The translations under genes were made by a program, and so were the position numbers. From Lactuca virosa (taxonomy: Eukaryota; Streptophyta; Magnoliopsida; Asterales; Asteraceae): 64,000 bases of DNA. Of this stretch, positions 47,969 through 58,379 are shown in pieces. Within the stretch, counting starts at the first letter, position 1. Every line of letters starts with the position of its first letter. The stretch spans positions 102,445,698-102,509,697 of the forward strand of contig CAKMRJ010005745.1 of assembly GCA_928212115.1 (NCBI GenBank), in the 5' to 3' direction. The notes under the pieces were generated by a model. The model saw nothing but the letters and a program-made list of their open reading frames with translations, did no database searches and was not told where the DNA came from.

Positions 47969-48244
47969 TAATTGATGACCACAACTATAGGAGTTTTTGT
48001 CCATAGTAGGATGATTGAAAAAACTATTTCTCATTCTAGTGTAGTTTCAAAATATTTACTATAATAGTATTATTATAAAATTAAAAATAATATTATTGTT
48101 TAAAAACACACACACGTTTGTCCCTATCCCCATCGAACGAAACATCGAAAAAAATCGAAAACGACAGCTAGGGCTCCATTCGTCGCTCCTCGCCCATCAC
48201 TGGCCACCTACGACTTCCTCCACCTATCACCGGCCACCTGCGGT

Positions 48245-49103
48245 CAGGGCCGGCTCAATAGGGCGGGCAAGCTGGACAATGGCCCCGGGCCTCGTTACGG
48301 TTTGGGGCCCCAAAATTATATCTGTCTTCTACTTTATATATATGAATTGTGTTTAAAATTTATGCAACATCTCCTTAGACTAGATGGTTAGTAACGTGCC
48401 ACGTAATGAGAGGCGCACAGGTTCGAATCTTTTGGAGGGTTTTTTTTATTTATTTTTTAATACCTTTAAATTTTGGAGGGTTTTTTTATTTATTTTTTAA
48501 TACCTTTAAAACTAACCGTATTTTATTGAGTTTTGAATCCAAATTACAGAAATAGTCCCTTCATTCTTCTTTGTTATTCAAAAATCATTCAAGTTATAGA
48601 AATTATTCCTAGACTCTTTGTTTTTTTACAAACCACCCAAACATTTATTTCATTTAAAATTTTGGTCTTTTTCTAGCCATTATCATGGATAATTTTTCTA
48701 TTTATATATAGAATTTTCTACCTTGCATCATCTTTTAATATATAATAACTATTATTTATAGTTTTGTTATAAAAAATCATGCTAACCTACCTGTTTTTCA
48801 CCAAACTATGATTTTTTTTTCCAAACACTCATCTTTTTTGTTTTTCTTTTTTTCAGACACCAAAGTGGCAGTTTTTCAAAATGGTTCGATTATGTGTTTT
48901 TTTCTTTGTCATTAGTTTTTTTGTGCTAACCTAGTGGTTTATTGTATCATTGTATTATTTTCATACCATATATATTTAATTTAATAGCAAATGCTCATGT
49001 ACTTGTCTCCGTATCATTGTATTATTGTTTTTTATTATTAAATTTTGAGGGGCCTTATTTTTAGTTTTTGCCCCGGGCCTCAAATTGACTTGGGACGGCC
49101 CTG
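48245..49103. mobile_element. hAT element with tRNA-like internal promoter boxes
   Basis: This 859-bp element has inverted ends CAGGGCCGGCTCAA and CAGGGCCGTCCCAA and flanks CCTGCGGT (48237-48244) and CCTGCAGT (49104-49111), 7 of 8 matching. Inside are TAGACTAGATGG (48376-48387, 11 of 12 to the pol III A box) and GGTTCGAATC (48420-48429, B box) at tRNA-like spacing, followed by a roughly 42-bp tandem duplication (TTGGAGGGTTTTTT, twice, 48430-48510). No transposase. Confidence 0.85.
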
Positions 49104-49369
49104 CCTGCAGTCTCCTCCACCGGTCGTCGATTCATCTCCAACCCGATTAAAGGTATACTCGATTATGATTCTTCCTGTTTCAATGAGCATGGATCTTCAT
49201 GGTTAAATTCATATGGTTTTCATAGGTATTGTTATATTTCTTAAGTATTATTTATGATATTTCAATAACTTGCTTCATTAGCTTACATTATTTTTTTATT
49301 TTAAAGGGATTGTTTACAGCATTTCATCAACAACTTTTATGACAATTTCGTAATTCATAACTGAAAGCT

Positions 49370-49890
49370 TTAGCTTACCGTGCCGGGAGTCAGAATCAAA
49401 TTCGAAAGTTCAACTCCATCATGGAAGAAATTGGAAAGCTAAATCCACGTGTTCAACTTGGTTTTGAAAGTACAATACCAATCACAGCTTGTGTGCAACT
49501 TACATTCTATAGAATGGTGTATTATTTTGAGGTGAGACAGGATCTAGTTCTCAAGCTAATGGAGATGAACATACTCCACATGTTGTTACAATACAAGTAG
49601 CTTTGATGGCAAAAACAAGTGCACATTCCTTAAGATCTTTTAATCGAGAAAAATGTATATTTGAATTGATAACTCAAATAGGTCGAAATGTGCAAGTAGT
49701 TAATTTGGAACACAAAACTTGCACGTGTGGTAAGTGAGAGGCATTTAAATATCCTTGTTCTCATGTCTTGAGTGCATTTGTCAAACTCTCTTTGAATAGT
49801 TGGCGATATGTTGATAAATGCTACTCGATTGTATATTATCGTGCTACTTGAGCATTTGAGTTCTCCCCGCTTCCTCATGAAGTGTATTGG
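49370..49890 (+). pseudogene. MULE transposase C-terminal fragment, left part
   Basis: Readable in pieces: AYRAGSQNQIRKFN, LTFYRMVYYFEVRQD, and a SWIM-type zinc finger C-T-C-G-K ... Y-P-C-S-H (49725-49770), ending LPHEVYW at the gypsy insertion point. Stops and frame changes are frequent. It continues after the gypsy element at 58106. Confidence 0.8.
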
Positions 49891-51484
49891 TGTAACACCC
49901 AAATTTTCAAAACAATTTTTCACTTTTTAAAACCATATAAATTCATCCACAATTGCTTTCAAAAACAATGTATCAATTTTATCTCACTACAAATCCCAAG
50001 ATCAAATCATAATAAACTCTGCGGGTGTGTGTACAGATCATGCCGGCGCCTGCCCGCGATCACCACTGGTACCTGAAACACATAACACATAACACCGTAA
50101 GCATAAAGCTTAGTGAGTTCCCCAAAATACCATTCTAACACATATTAGCCACTCGAGGCTATGACTCTGCTGACCCTCTGGTCAGTGTGTCTCAGTGGGA
50201 CCCTCCAGTCCCAACTCTCTGTGGGCTCTCTAGCCCTAACTCTATGGACCCAAAGGTCCTAACTCTGATAACTCCGGATCATGCATATCACATATCACAA
50301 TAAATATCAACACATAAATAGCATACAAATACATTGGCACATAACTATAGAACATAACACACATTAGCCACTCGAGGCTATAACTCTGTGGGCCCTTGGG
50401 CCCTAACTCTGTGGACCCTCTGGTCCTAGCTCTTTGGACCTTCCGGTCCTAACTCTGGTATACACACAGCATAAATCACATAGAAATAATGTTGTGCCAC
50501 AAATCACATAGATAGCATACAATAACTCTGTCACATAACTCTGTTACCACTCTAGGTAAAGTATAGTGAGAAGACTTACCTCGGGTAACTCGGTAAAGCT
50601 CGAACTCTGTAAAATCAGGTCTAGCCTCCGCCTAATCATGTAAAATAAATACTCTCAATCAATACATCTCTCAAGGCTAGACTATTCCTCCTCTTAGTAC
50701 TCTCAGAAGGGTAAAAGACCATTTTACCCCTCTCATAACTCAAAGGCCCCACTATAGACCAAACCCTAAAAGTCAACCAAAAGTCAACCCTCCGGGTTAC
50801 GCTGCGCGTACCAGATGTGTACGCTGGGCGTACCCGGTAGTCTCTCAGAATCGGGGAACGCCACCCCATACGTCGCGCGTATTGGGATTACGCCCGACGT
50901 AAATCCCAGTTTCAGTCCCTTAGCTCTTGAGGTCTTAAACAGTTAAGACTCACGTCCAGCTTTTAGATCTGACCATTTTTAAGCCTCTTAATCCATAAAG
51001 TCGATGACTTTAAGCCTTTGCATGGCTGAACAAGTCACTAACACCCAAAATATACCATTTCCTAACACTAGAAAGCCCAAAACTCAAGCATGATCTCATA
51101 TCCACGACCAAGATGGGAACTTTATGGATCTATAACACAAATACCACTGAAATGGGACAGATCTAGGTCCATGGAGCACATTACGCTCATAAAGTCTCCA
51201 CCTTTGGGACTTTTAACCCTAAAATGGTCCATGAAGCAACAAACCAAATGAAGAGGAAAGTTTTGAACTTTATACCTCCAAATGCAGCTCCTTCCTCTGT
51301 AGATCTCAGATCCAAACTTGCACTTCAAACTCTAGTCTCCACAAACTCCTCTCCTTCTTCTTCACTAGCACACCAAGGCACTTTTAGCTCCAAAATCACA
51401 CACACTCACTAAGAACGATGAAAAGTTCTCTCTTAGGGTTTTACTCACTGCTATGGAGGCTGAGAAATGAGCCTTAGCATCCAA

Positions 51485-51490
51485 TATATA
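51485..51490 (-). promoter_or_regulatory. LTR TATA box
   Basis: CTATATATTGG on the minus strand, about 40 bp downstream of the palindrome cluster. It is the likely core promoter in this LTR, with an identical copy at 57866-57871. Confidence 0.7.
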
Positions 51491-51529
51491 GGGCACAAGT
51501 CAGAAATTAGGGTTTGCACCTGGACACAT

Positions 51530-51635
51530 TACGCCCAATGTAACCCTGAGTACGCCCAGCGTACTCAGGCGAGTCCGCGTCCAAAATAAGCGCATGAGTA
51601 CGCGCAACGTACTCTTGAGTACGCCCAGCGTACTC
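51530..51635 (-). promoter_or_regulatory. Cluster of four CpG palindromes upstream of TATA
   Basis: Sites at 51530-51542 (TACGCCCAATGTA), 51548-51566 and 51617-51635 (GAGTACGCCCAGCGTACTC) and 51596-51614 (GAGTACGCGCAACGTACTC). The general form is TACGC-N3-GCGTA, each with a GTAC core on both arms. The position, just upstream of TATA, suggests protein binding. Function is inferred only. Confidence 0.55.
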
Positions 51636-51726
51636 ATTTGCTACCAATTCCTCTTAAGGGCTTAACTTGACACTTTGAATAAAAGAAGGGCTAAATAGTT
51701 GTACCTGAATTTCGGGATGTTACAAT

Positions 51727-51736
51727 TCTCCCCCAC
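51727..51736 (-). other. Polypurine tract
   Basis: GTGGGGGAGAAT on the minus strand lies immediately before the 3' LTR, the primer for plus-strand synthesis. Confidence 0.88.
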
Positions 51737-51762
51737 TAGAACTAGACTTCGCCCTCGAAGTC

Positions 51763-52570
51763 TCACTCAACAAATAACTCTGGATACTGCTCGCGCATCT
51801 CTAACTCCGGCTCCCAGGTCATTTCAGAACCCTTCCGATGTTGCCACTGGACTTGAACCAATGGCACCTCCTTGTTTCTCAAAGTCTTGATCCTTCGATC
51901 CACAATCGCAACCGGTCTCTCAACATAATTGAGGCTCGCATCCACCTGAATGTCCTCTAACGGAACCACTGCCGACTCATCAGCGATACACTTCCTCAAC
52001 TGAGACACGTGGAAGGTATCGTGAATCTGGCTCAACTCCGTAGGTAGCTCCAAACGATACGCTACCCTGCCCACCCTGGCAGTCACCCTGAAAGGACCAA
52101 TATACCGAGGTCCCAACTTACCCCTCTTCCTGAATCGGATCACCCCCTTCCAAGGAGATACCTTCAGGAGTACTAAATCACCAACCTGGAACTCAAGCTC
52201 GGATCGTCGCCTATCCGCATAACTCTTCTGGCGACTCTGAGTGGTTCAACAACCTCTGTCTGACCCGCTGAATCTGCTCATTCGTCTGAAGTACTATCTC
52301 TGTACTACCCATCACACGCTGCCCGACCTCACCCCAACAAATGGGAGTCCGGCACCTCCTCCCATACAACAGCTCAAAGGGTGGCATACTGATGCTCAAA
52401 TGATGGCTGTTGTTATAGGAAAACTCAACCAAGGGTAAATACGTGTCCCAACTTCCTCCGAAGTCCAATACACATGCCCGAAGCATGTCCTCGAGCGTCC
52501 GAATCGTCCGCCCGCTCTGCCCGTCTGTCTGTGGGTGGTAGGCGGTACTGAAATGCAACCTCGTACCCAA
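51763..52570 (-). pseudogene. Integrase C-terminus and chromodomain
   Basis: The minus strand reads GTRLHFSTAYHPQTDGQSGR (the third catalytic acid, usually E after S, is G here), then ELLYGRRCRTPICWGE. A frameshift follows near 52235, then SYADRRRSELEFQVGD, GKLGPRYIGPFRV, and a chromodomain-like end VQVQWQHRKGSEMTWEPE to 51763. The upstream catalytic core is absent. Chromodomains in this lineage are thought to guide insertion into heterochromatin. Confidence 0.87.
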
Positions 52571-52992
52571 CTAGAGATCGACTCAACCCCGACCTCTATC
52601 ATCTGATACTCATCGTTAGACCCTTCGGTGCGGTCTATATCGTTGGACCCTTCGGTCCGGTCTGTACAACACACCACCAGGACTCAACTCAACTCAAGAG
52701 TTTGGTCCGCCCGTAGTTGGAATCGCTCGTTCCAATGACTCATTCAACTCATAGCTTGGGGACCCGCAACCCATGTGTACTTCACTTATCCAATCCCTTC
52801 GGATTGGATGTCCACACTTACTCAGAATGTAATGATTCCCAATCATTGAGGAGACCCCGGTCTCACCCCTGGTCCGACCACCAGGCTCCCAAAACTCATG
52901 CGTAGGGCTTTTCAAGCCTAAAACCCTCCTGTGTCATGCTCAGATCAAGAAGGCTTCCTCATAACAACCTCTCGCTAATTAGTGCGTATTAC
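52571..52992. other. Unassigned interior segment of the gypsy element
   Basis: No pol homology was recognised. It contains two 27-bp units (ACCCTTCGGTGCGGTCTATA type) at 52613-52670 and other short CTTCGG text. It lies between the integrase tail and the repeat array, where RNase H and the integrase core should be. Confidence 0.55.
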
Positions 52993-53376
52993 GGCTCCCC
53001 ATAACATCACCACAACCTCCTACTGACTAGTGAGTACTACGGCTCCCCATAGTATCACAACAACCTCTCTCTGACTAGTGAGTACTACGGCTCCCCGTAG
53101 TATCACAACAACCTCTCTCTGACTAGTGAGTACTACGGCTCCCCATAGTATCACAACAACCTCTCTCTGACTAGTGAGTACTACGGCTCCCCATAGTATC
53201 ACAACAACCTCTCTCTGACTAGTGAGTACTACGGCTCCCCATAGTATCACAACAACCTCTCTCTGACTAGTGAGTACTACGGCTCCCCATAGTATCACAA
53301 CAACCTCTCTCTGACTAGTGAGTACTACGACTCCCCATAGTATCACAACAACCTCTCTCTGACTAGTGAGTACTAC
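52993..53376 (-). repeat. 48-bp tandem repeat array in place of RT
   Basis: Eight full units of 48 bp (GGCTCCCCATAGTATCACAA start on the +) with degraded part-units on both sides (about 52950-52992, 53377-53400). Each unit is 16 codons on the minus strand (VVLTSQREVVVILWGA), so the array stays open over 53020-53394. Units are nearly identical except the first. The array follows directly after the pol reading LQELLGKG, where the RT should begin. Confidence 0.93.
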
Positions 53377-53433
53377 GGCTTCCCGTAACATCACAACACC
53401 CTTCCCTAGTAGCTCCTGAAGCTGCGAGGATAA

Positions 53434-54087
53434 CTACTGCGTCTCTGGCGGCGCAAGGCGATAAGGCGCCTTGGCGATAGGCGCTGCCCCCGGAACCAAC
53501 TCGATGCGAAACTCTACTTGCCTCTCGGGAGGCACACCCGGCAACTCCTCGGGAAAAACATCCGGGGACTCTCGCACTATCAGAACGTCATCCATCGAAC
53601 TTGGCCTCCCAGCGGCCTCTCGTGTGTCCATCACATAGGACACATACCCGCTGCAGCCTTGCTGAAAACTCTGTCTCGCTCTGGCGGTTGAACAAAACGC
53701 AGACCCACATCGGTTACCCTCGTTGTACACCGTAAGTACTCCCCCACTGGGGTCTCGTATCGTCACCAACTGTCGCTCGCAGTCTATGACAGCCCCAAAT
53801 CGGCTTAACCCAACCATGCCCACTATGACACACACGTCCCCCATCGATATCGGGACCAGATCTATCGGGGACTCAACACCGAAGATCTCGAGTACACATC
53901 CTCGACTCACATTCATACCATACTCCACTCGCTCATCCGCTATGGAAACCCGTAGAGGTCGACTCAACGCCTCTCGTCGGCTACTGATGTGCCGACCAAA
54001 CGTTATTGACACAAATGATCGACTCGCTCCCGAGTCAATTATCACCAAAACAGGTACGGAACCCACAAAAAGTACCAGCCACAACAT
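53434..54087 (-). CDS. Gypsy retroelement aspartic protease domain, open
   Basis: A 217-residue open frame in a retroelement polyprotein. The catalytic D-S-G-A-S-R-S-F-V-S begins at about residue 18. The domain continues to SRFGAVIDCERQLVTI, then the protease-RT linker FPEELPGVPPERQVEFRIELVPG and APYRLAPPETQ. One stop follows (53431-53433), then SSQLQELLGKG and the 48-bp array. The usual proteolytic role is polyprotein processing. Here no RT follows it. The first Met is internal to the polyprotein and is not a real start. Confidence 0.85.
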   Translation of the reverse strand: MLWLVLFVGSVPVLVIIDSGASRSFVSITFGRHISSRREALSRPLRVSIADERVEYGMNVSRGCVLEIFGVESPIDLVPISMGDVCVIVGMVGLSRFGAVIDCERQLVTIRDPSGGVLTVYNEGNRCGSAFCSTARARQSFQQGCSGYVSYVMDTREAAGRPSSMDDVLIVRESPDVFPEELPGVPPERQVEFRIELVPGAAPIAKAPYRLAPPETQ

Positions 54088-55153
54088 CGGGCGATGCGCG
54101 GAACTCCTTCCCTGTCAACTGTAAAGCTCTCCCGCGAGCCTTCGGTGCCTCGACCTTCGCTGGCCGAACCTCGGTAACTCTAGCAGCAGGTGCAGATTCC
54201 TCAATTCAAATACTCGGTTCTTCCCCACTTAGGGTTCGAACCACCACCAATTGGTGCACCAACACTCTATCCCTAATGTTGTCTCCACCAGTAACATCGC
54301 ACCTAATTCCGCAAGGTGCTATGCAACGCTTGATGATTTCTCTGACAAGGATCAAACAACTCCAGATACCAAGGTCTCGTATGCTACCTTCAGAACTTAC
54401 CATCGTGACTACCTCTAGTCATTCAGGACCTCACACTATACTCTCACCGGACCTCCCAACTGTCCCGTGTTAACACTAACTCTGGATCTGGAAATAATGA
54501 ACCATCATACTCCTCATCCTTGACTCCTTGCCCAACGTTCCAACATGCTCCTTATCACAAGAGCCGAAACCACATTTCCACCCCTTATACCTCTCAGAAA
54601 TAATAGGAGTCACTGCCCTGATATACCCTTCTTGATCGCCCAATACCGCACCTAACACCTGCCCTATTATACTCAATTAGGGTGCATCCTGATCCTTGAC
54701 CATTTCAGTCTCCACTGTCAACCTGCTCAAACTATATCACTCCCTCGTGGAAGACCTACTGTCGGATACTCTTATTGAAAAGTCACCATCAGTGCGATCC
54801 CACAGGGTTCACTCCAACTCAGAAACCGAAATCTCAACACCTCTTACGCCTCCCACAAGAAACGGAAATAGCACCACTCGGGTCACGGAAAGTGACATAT
54901 CTACTATCGGCCGGCTCTCCAGCTCAGACCGTATCCCTCCATAACGCACCGTCCCTACTCTACTCTGATTCTTGCGACTCGAATGGCATATCACCAACAA
55001 TCCCTTGGAGCTAACTCGGTTTCCCTATCATGGGATGCTCCACTAAAACTCGTTCTTCCTGGCCTTCTGGGCCCATACTCCTTCACATCCGACCTTGGTC
55101 TAGATAATCGCTGCGGAATAACCGGCAAAACCAGAAGCACTCACCGCCACATT
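54088..55153 (-). other. Gypsy interior upstream of protease, no intact gag
   Basis: Broken readings only. No CCHC knuckle or gag signature was found. 54206-54403 has a short open frame on the minus strand containing RDLGIWSCLILVREIIKRC, of unknown identity. It probably derives from gag or from a captured segment. Confidence 0.45.
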
Positions 55154-55548
55154 TCATGGTACTCGAACCATGTCCTCTCTTCTCAACCCGCCTCAAATCA
55201 TGGTACTCGAACCACAAAATCACCCCTCGATCTGCCACCAATCATGGTACTCGAACCATGACATCACCTCTTGATCTGCTACCAATCATGTTACCCGAAC
55301 CATGACATCACTTCTCGACCTGTCACCAATCATGGTACTCGAACCATGACATCACCTCTCGATCTGCTACTAATCATGGTACTCCAACCATGACATCACC
55401 TCTCGATCTGTCACCAATCATGGTACTCGAACCATGACATCACCTCTCGATATGCTACTAATCATGGTACTCGAACCATGACATCACCTCTCGATCTGTT
55501 ACTAATCATGGTACTCGAACCATGACATCACCCCTCGATCCGCTACTC
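55154..55548. repeat. 44-bp tandem repeat with hairpin core
   Basis: Nine units of 44 bp. Most contain CATGGTACTCGAACCATG, an inverted repeat (CATGGT-N6-ACCATG), followed by ACATCACCTCTCGATCTG and CTACTAA or CACCAA. Single-base variants include CATGTTACCCGAACCATG in unit 4. The array lies in the element's 5' interior. Confidence 0.95.
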
Positions 55549-56256
55549 ACAATCCTCCGGATCGCCACGGTCATTTCGTCAAAATCATACTGCGAATCTC
55601 TTCATCGCTAATACCGCTGCCCTCCGGCGTGTGCGGTGTTCCAACCATGATGTCTCTGAAACACAATATGAAGATACCAGAGACTCGATCGAGTATACTC
55701 GCACTCGATAACTCAACCCTACTTGTTCCTGAGTACCCAATGGATTCTTACTTAGGGTGCGCGCTGCTCCGGTGTCTTCAGTAGTACGGGCCCTATACTA
55801 CCGTCCACACCGCATCAGTATTCACTCTAAGTCCTCCTCCTTGGATCCCAAGTCCCAAGTACTCTACTCTCTTTAACCATATGCTACTCACTAGCAGCTC
55901 TCTCATAAACTCTTCGCTGCTATCTAAACACTCTCAAGTATCCCTAGCAGCAAAACTCCTAGACTAAGGCATCACATATCAGGCCACTCTAGTCCTAATA
56001 AGAATACCTAGTCTACTCTAGCATGCATAGCATAACTCATCATATATCATAACATAATATATCTCATAACACTAATTACAAGGGTATTTTGGGAAATCAC
56101 CGTTCGGGCGCTGGCTGATCGTACACACGGCTCTGCTCTGTTTGTCTCAAAACTCTTTTTACTCTTTTAAAAAGTTTTTAGTCATCAAAATTTCTCTCAA
56201 ATCCTCAGTTTGAGTTCAGATACGCCCGAAGATGAATCCGAATCCCTCAAACCAAG
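55549..56256. other. Gypsy leader region between primer site and repeat array
   Basis: No coding seen. This is the untranslated leader of the element, running from the primer site at 56257 down to the hairpin array. Confidence 0.5.
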
Positions 56257-56268
56257 GCTCTGATACCA
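56257..56268 (-). other. Gypsy primer binding site (initiator tRNA-Met)
   Basis: TGGTATCAGAGC on the minus strand, three bases from the 5' LTR end. It fixes the element's orientation. Confidence 0.93.
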
Positions 56269-56271
56269 ACT

Positions 56272-58105
56272 TGTAACACCCAAATTTTCAAAACAATTTT
56301 TCACTTTTTAAAACCATATAAATTCATCCACAATTGCTTTCAAAAACAATGTATCAATTTTATCTCACTACAAATCCCAAGATCAAATCATAATAAACTC
56401 TGCGGGTGTGTGTACAGATCATGCCGGCGCCTTCCCGCGATCACCACTGGTACCTGAAACACATAACACATAACACCGTAAGCATAAACCTTAGTGAGTT
56501 CCCCAAAATACCACTCTAACACATATTAGCCACTCGAGGCTATGACTCTGCTGACCCTCTGGTCAGTGTGTCTCAGTGGGACCCTCCAGTCCCAACTCTC
56601 TGTGGGCTCTCTAGCCCTAACTCTATGGACCCAAAGGTCCTAACTCTGATAACTCCGGATCATGCATATCACATATCACAATAAATCTCAACACATAAAT
56701 AGCATACAAATACACTGGCACATAACTATAGAACATAACACACATTAGCCACTCGAGGCTATAACTCTGTGGGCCCTTGGGCCCTAACTCTGTGGACCCT
56801 CTGGTCCTAGCTCTTTGGACCTTCCGGTCCTAACTCTGGTATACACACAGCATAAATCACATAGAAATAATGTCGTGCCACAAATCACATAGATAGCATA
56901 CAATAACTCTGTCACATAACTCTGTTATCACTCTAGGTAAAGTATAGTGAGAAGACTCACCTCGGGTAACTCGGTAAAGCTCGAACTCTGTAAAATCAGG
57001 TCTAGCCTCCGCCTAATCATGTAAAATAAATACTCTCAATCAATACATCTCTCAAGGCTAGACTATTCCTCCTCTTAGTACTCTCAGAAGGGTAAAAGAC
57101 CATTTTACCCCTCTCATAACTCAAAGGCCCCACTATAGACCAAACCCTAAAAGTCAACCAAAAGTCAACCCTCCGGGTTACGCTGCGCGTACCAGATGTG
57201 TACGCTGGGCGTACCCGGCAGTCTCTCAGAATCGGGGAACGCCACCCCGTACGCCGCGCGTATTGGGATTACGCCCGACGTAAATCCCAGTTTCAGTCCC
57301 TTAGCTCTTGAGGTCTTAAACAGTTAAGACTCACGTCCAGCTTTTAGATCTGACCATTTTTAAGCCTCTTAATCCATAAAGTCGATGACTTTAAGCCTTT
57401 GCATGGCTGAACAAGTCACTAACACCCAAAATATACCATTTCCTAACACTAGAAAGCCCAAAACTCAAGCATGATCTCATATCCACGACCAAGATGGGAA
57501 CTTTATGGATCTATAACACAAATACCACTGAAATGGGACAGATCTAGGTCCATGGAGCACATTACGCTCATAAAGTCTCCACCTTTGGGACTTTTAACCC
57601 TAAAATGGTCCATGAAGCAACAAACCAAATGAAGAGGAAAGTTTTGAACTTTATACCTCCAAATGCAGCTCCTTCCTCTGTAGATCTCAGATCCAAACTT
57701 GCACTTCAAACTCTAGTCTCCACAAACTCCTCTCCTTCTTCTTCACTAGCACACCAAGGCACTTTTAGCTCCAAAATCACACACACTCACTAAGAACGAT
57801 GAAAAGTTCTCTCTTAGGGTTTTACTCAATGCTATGGAGGCTGAGAAATGAGCCTTAGCATCCAATATATAGGGCACAAGTCAGAAATTAGGGTTTGCAC
57901 CTGGACACATTACGCCCAGCGTAACCCTGAGTACGCCCAACGTACTCAGGCGAGTCCGCGTCCAAAATAAGCGCATGAGTACGCGCAGCGTACTCTTGAG
58001 TACGCCCAGCGTACTCATTTGCTACCAATTCCTCTTAAGGGCTTAACTTGACACTTTGAATAAAAGAAGGGCTAAATAGTTGTACCTGAATTTCGGGATG
58101 TTACA
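56272..58105 (-). repeat. 5' LTR of the gypsy element (LTR family A)
   Basis: Same length and layout as 49891-51724. About 16 differences, 12 of them transitions. At least five lie within the CpG palindromes. TATA at 57866-57871. Confidence 0.95.
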
Positions 58106-58290
58106 ATTGGCCACAGTCACCATTTAATGCAATACTTCCAAATTTATAACTATTACGAAACAAAAATGGTCGTCCTTGTTCAACAAGACTAAAAAATGAT
58201 ATGGATATTAAAGAAGGAAGAAATGTGACTCGTTGCGGAATTTGTAGGCAACCGGATCATAATAAAAAATGATGTCCGTCTAAGCCAAGG
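58106..58290 (+). pseudogene. MULE transposase C-terminal fragment, right part
   Basis: Continues the reading of 49370-49890 in frame after removal of the gypsy element (VYW then PQSPFNAILPN). It ends with a zinc knuckle C-G-I-C-R-Q-P-D-H-N-K-K (about 58230-58270), broken by a stop before the last Cys. A short tandem duplication of GTCTAAGCCAAGGTAATTAA follows at 58277-58360. Confidence 0.78.
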
Positions 58291-58379
58291 TAATTAAAAA
58301 GACAATATTTTTTATGGTATTGTTCGTCTAAGCCAAGGTAATTAAAAAGACAATATTTTTATGGTATTGTTGTGACTAT

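Larger units (their letters stand above)
49891..51724 (-). repeat. 3' LTR of the gypsy element (LTR family A)
   Basis: Minus strand TGTAACATCC to GGGTGTTACA. The TATA box is at 51485-51490. Two clusters of four CpG palindromes lie at 51530-51635 (upstream of TATA) and 50798-50901 (downstream). The shared motif AAGCTTAGTGAGTTCCCC is at about 50107-50124. Short repeated ACTCTGTGGGCCC text lies at 50160-50460. Confidence 0.95.
49891..58105 (-). mobile_element. Complete non-autonomous Ty3/gypsy element lacking RT
   Basis: This 8215-bp element has two equal 1834-bp LTRs (49891-51724, 56272-58105) and the duplication ATTGG on both sides (49886-49890, 58106-58110). Read on the minus strand: 5' LTR, primer site, protease ORF, 48-bp repeat array, integrase C-terminus with chromodomain, polypurine tract (51727-51736), 3' LTR. 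RT, RNase H and the integrase catalytic core are missing, and no gag knuckle was found. By eye the LTRs differ at about 16 sites (0.9%), so insertion is recent. The chromodomain points to a Tekay/Del-like chromovirus. Confidence 0.95.

Noticed and set aside
48370..48435. Functional tRNA gene
   Set aside because: A and B box-like strings are present, but no cloverleaf with paired acceptor and anticodon stems could be drawn. It sits inside a hAT element.
52993..53376. CRISPR-like repeat array
   Set aside because: Units are directly tandem with no unique spacers, in a plant retrotransposon. The same applies to the 44-bp array at 55154-55548.
54006..54473. 155-residue + strand frame in the gypsy element
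   Set aside because: It overlaps the protease domain on the opposite strand and shows no recognisable domain.
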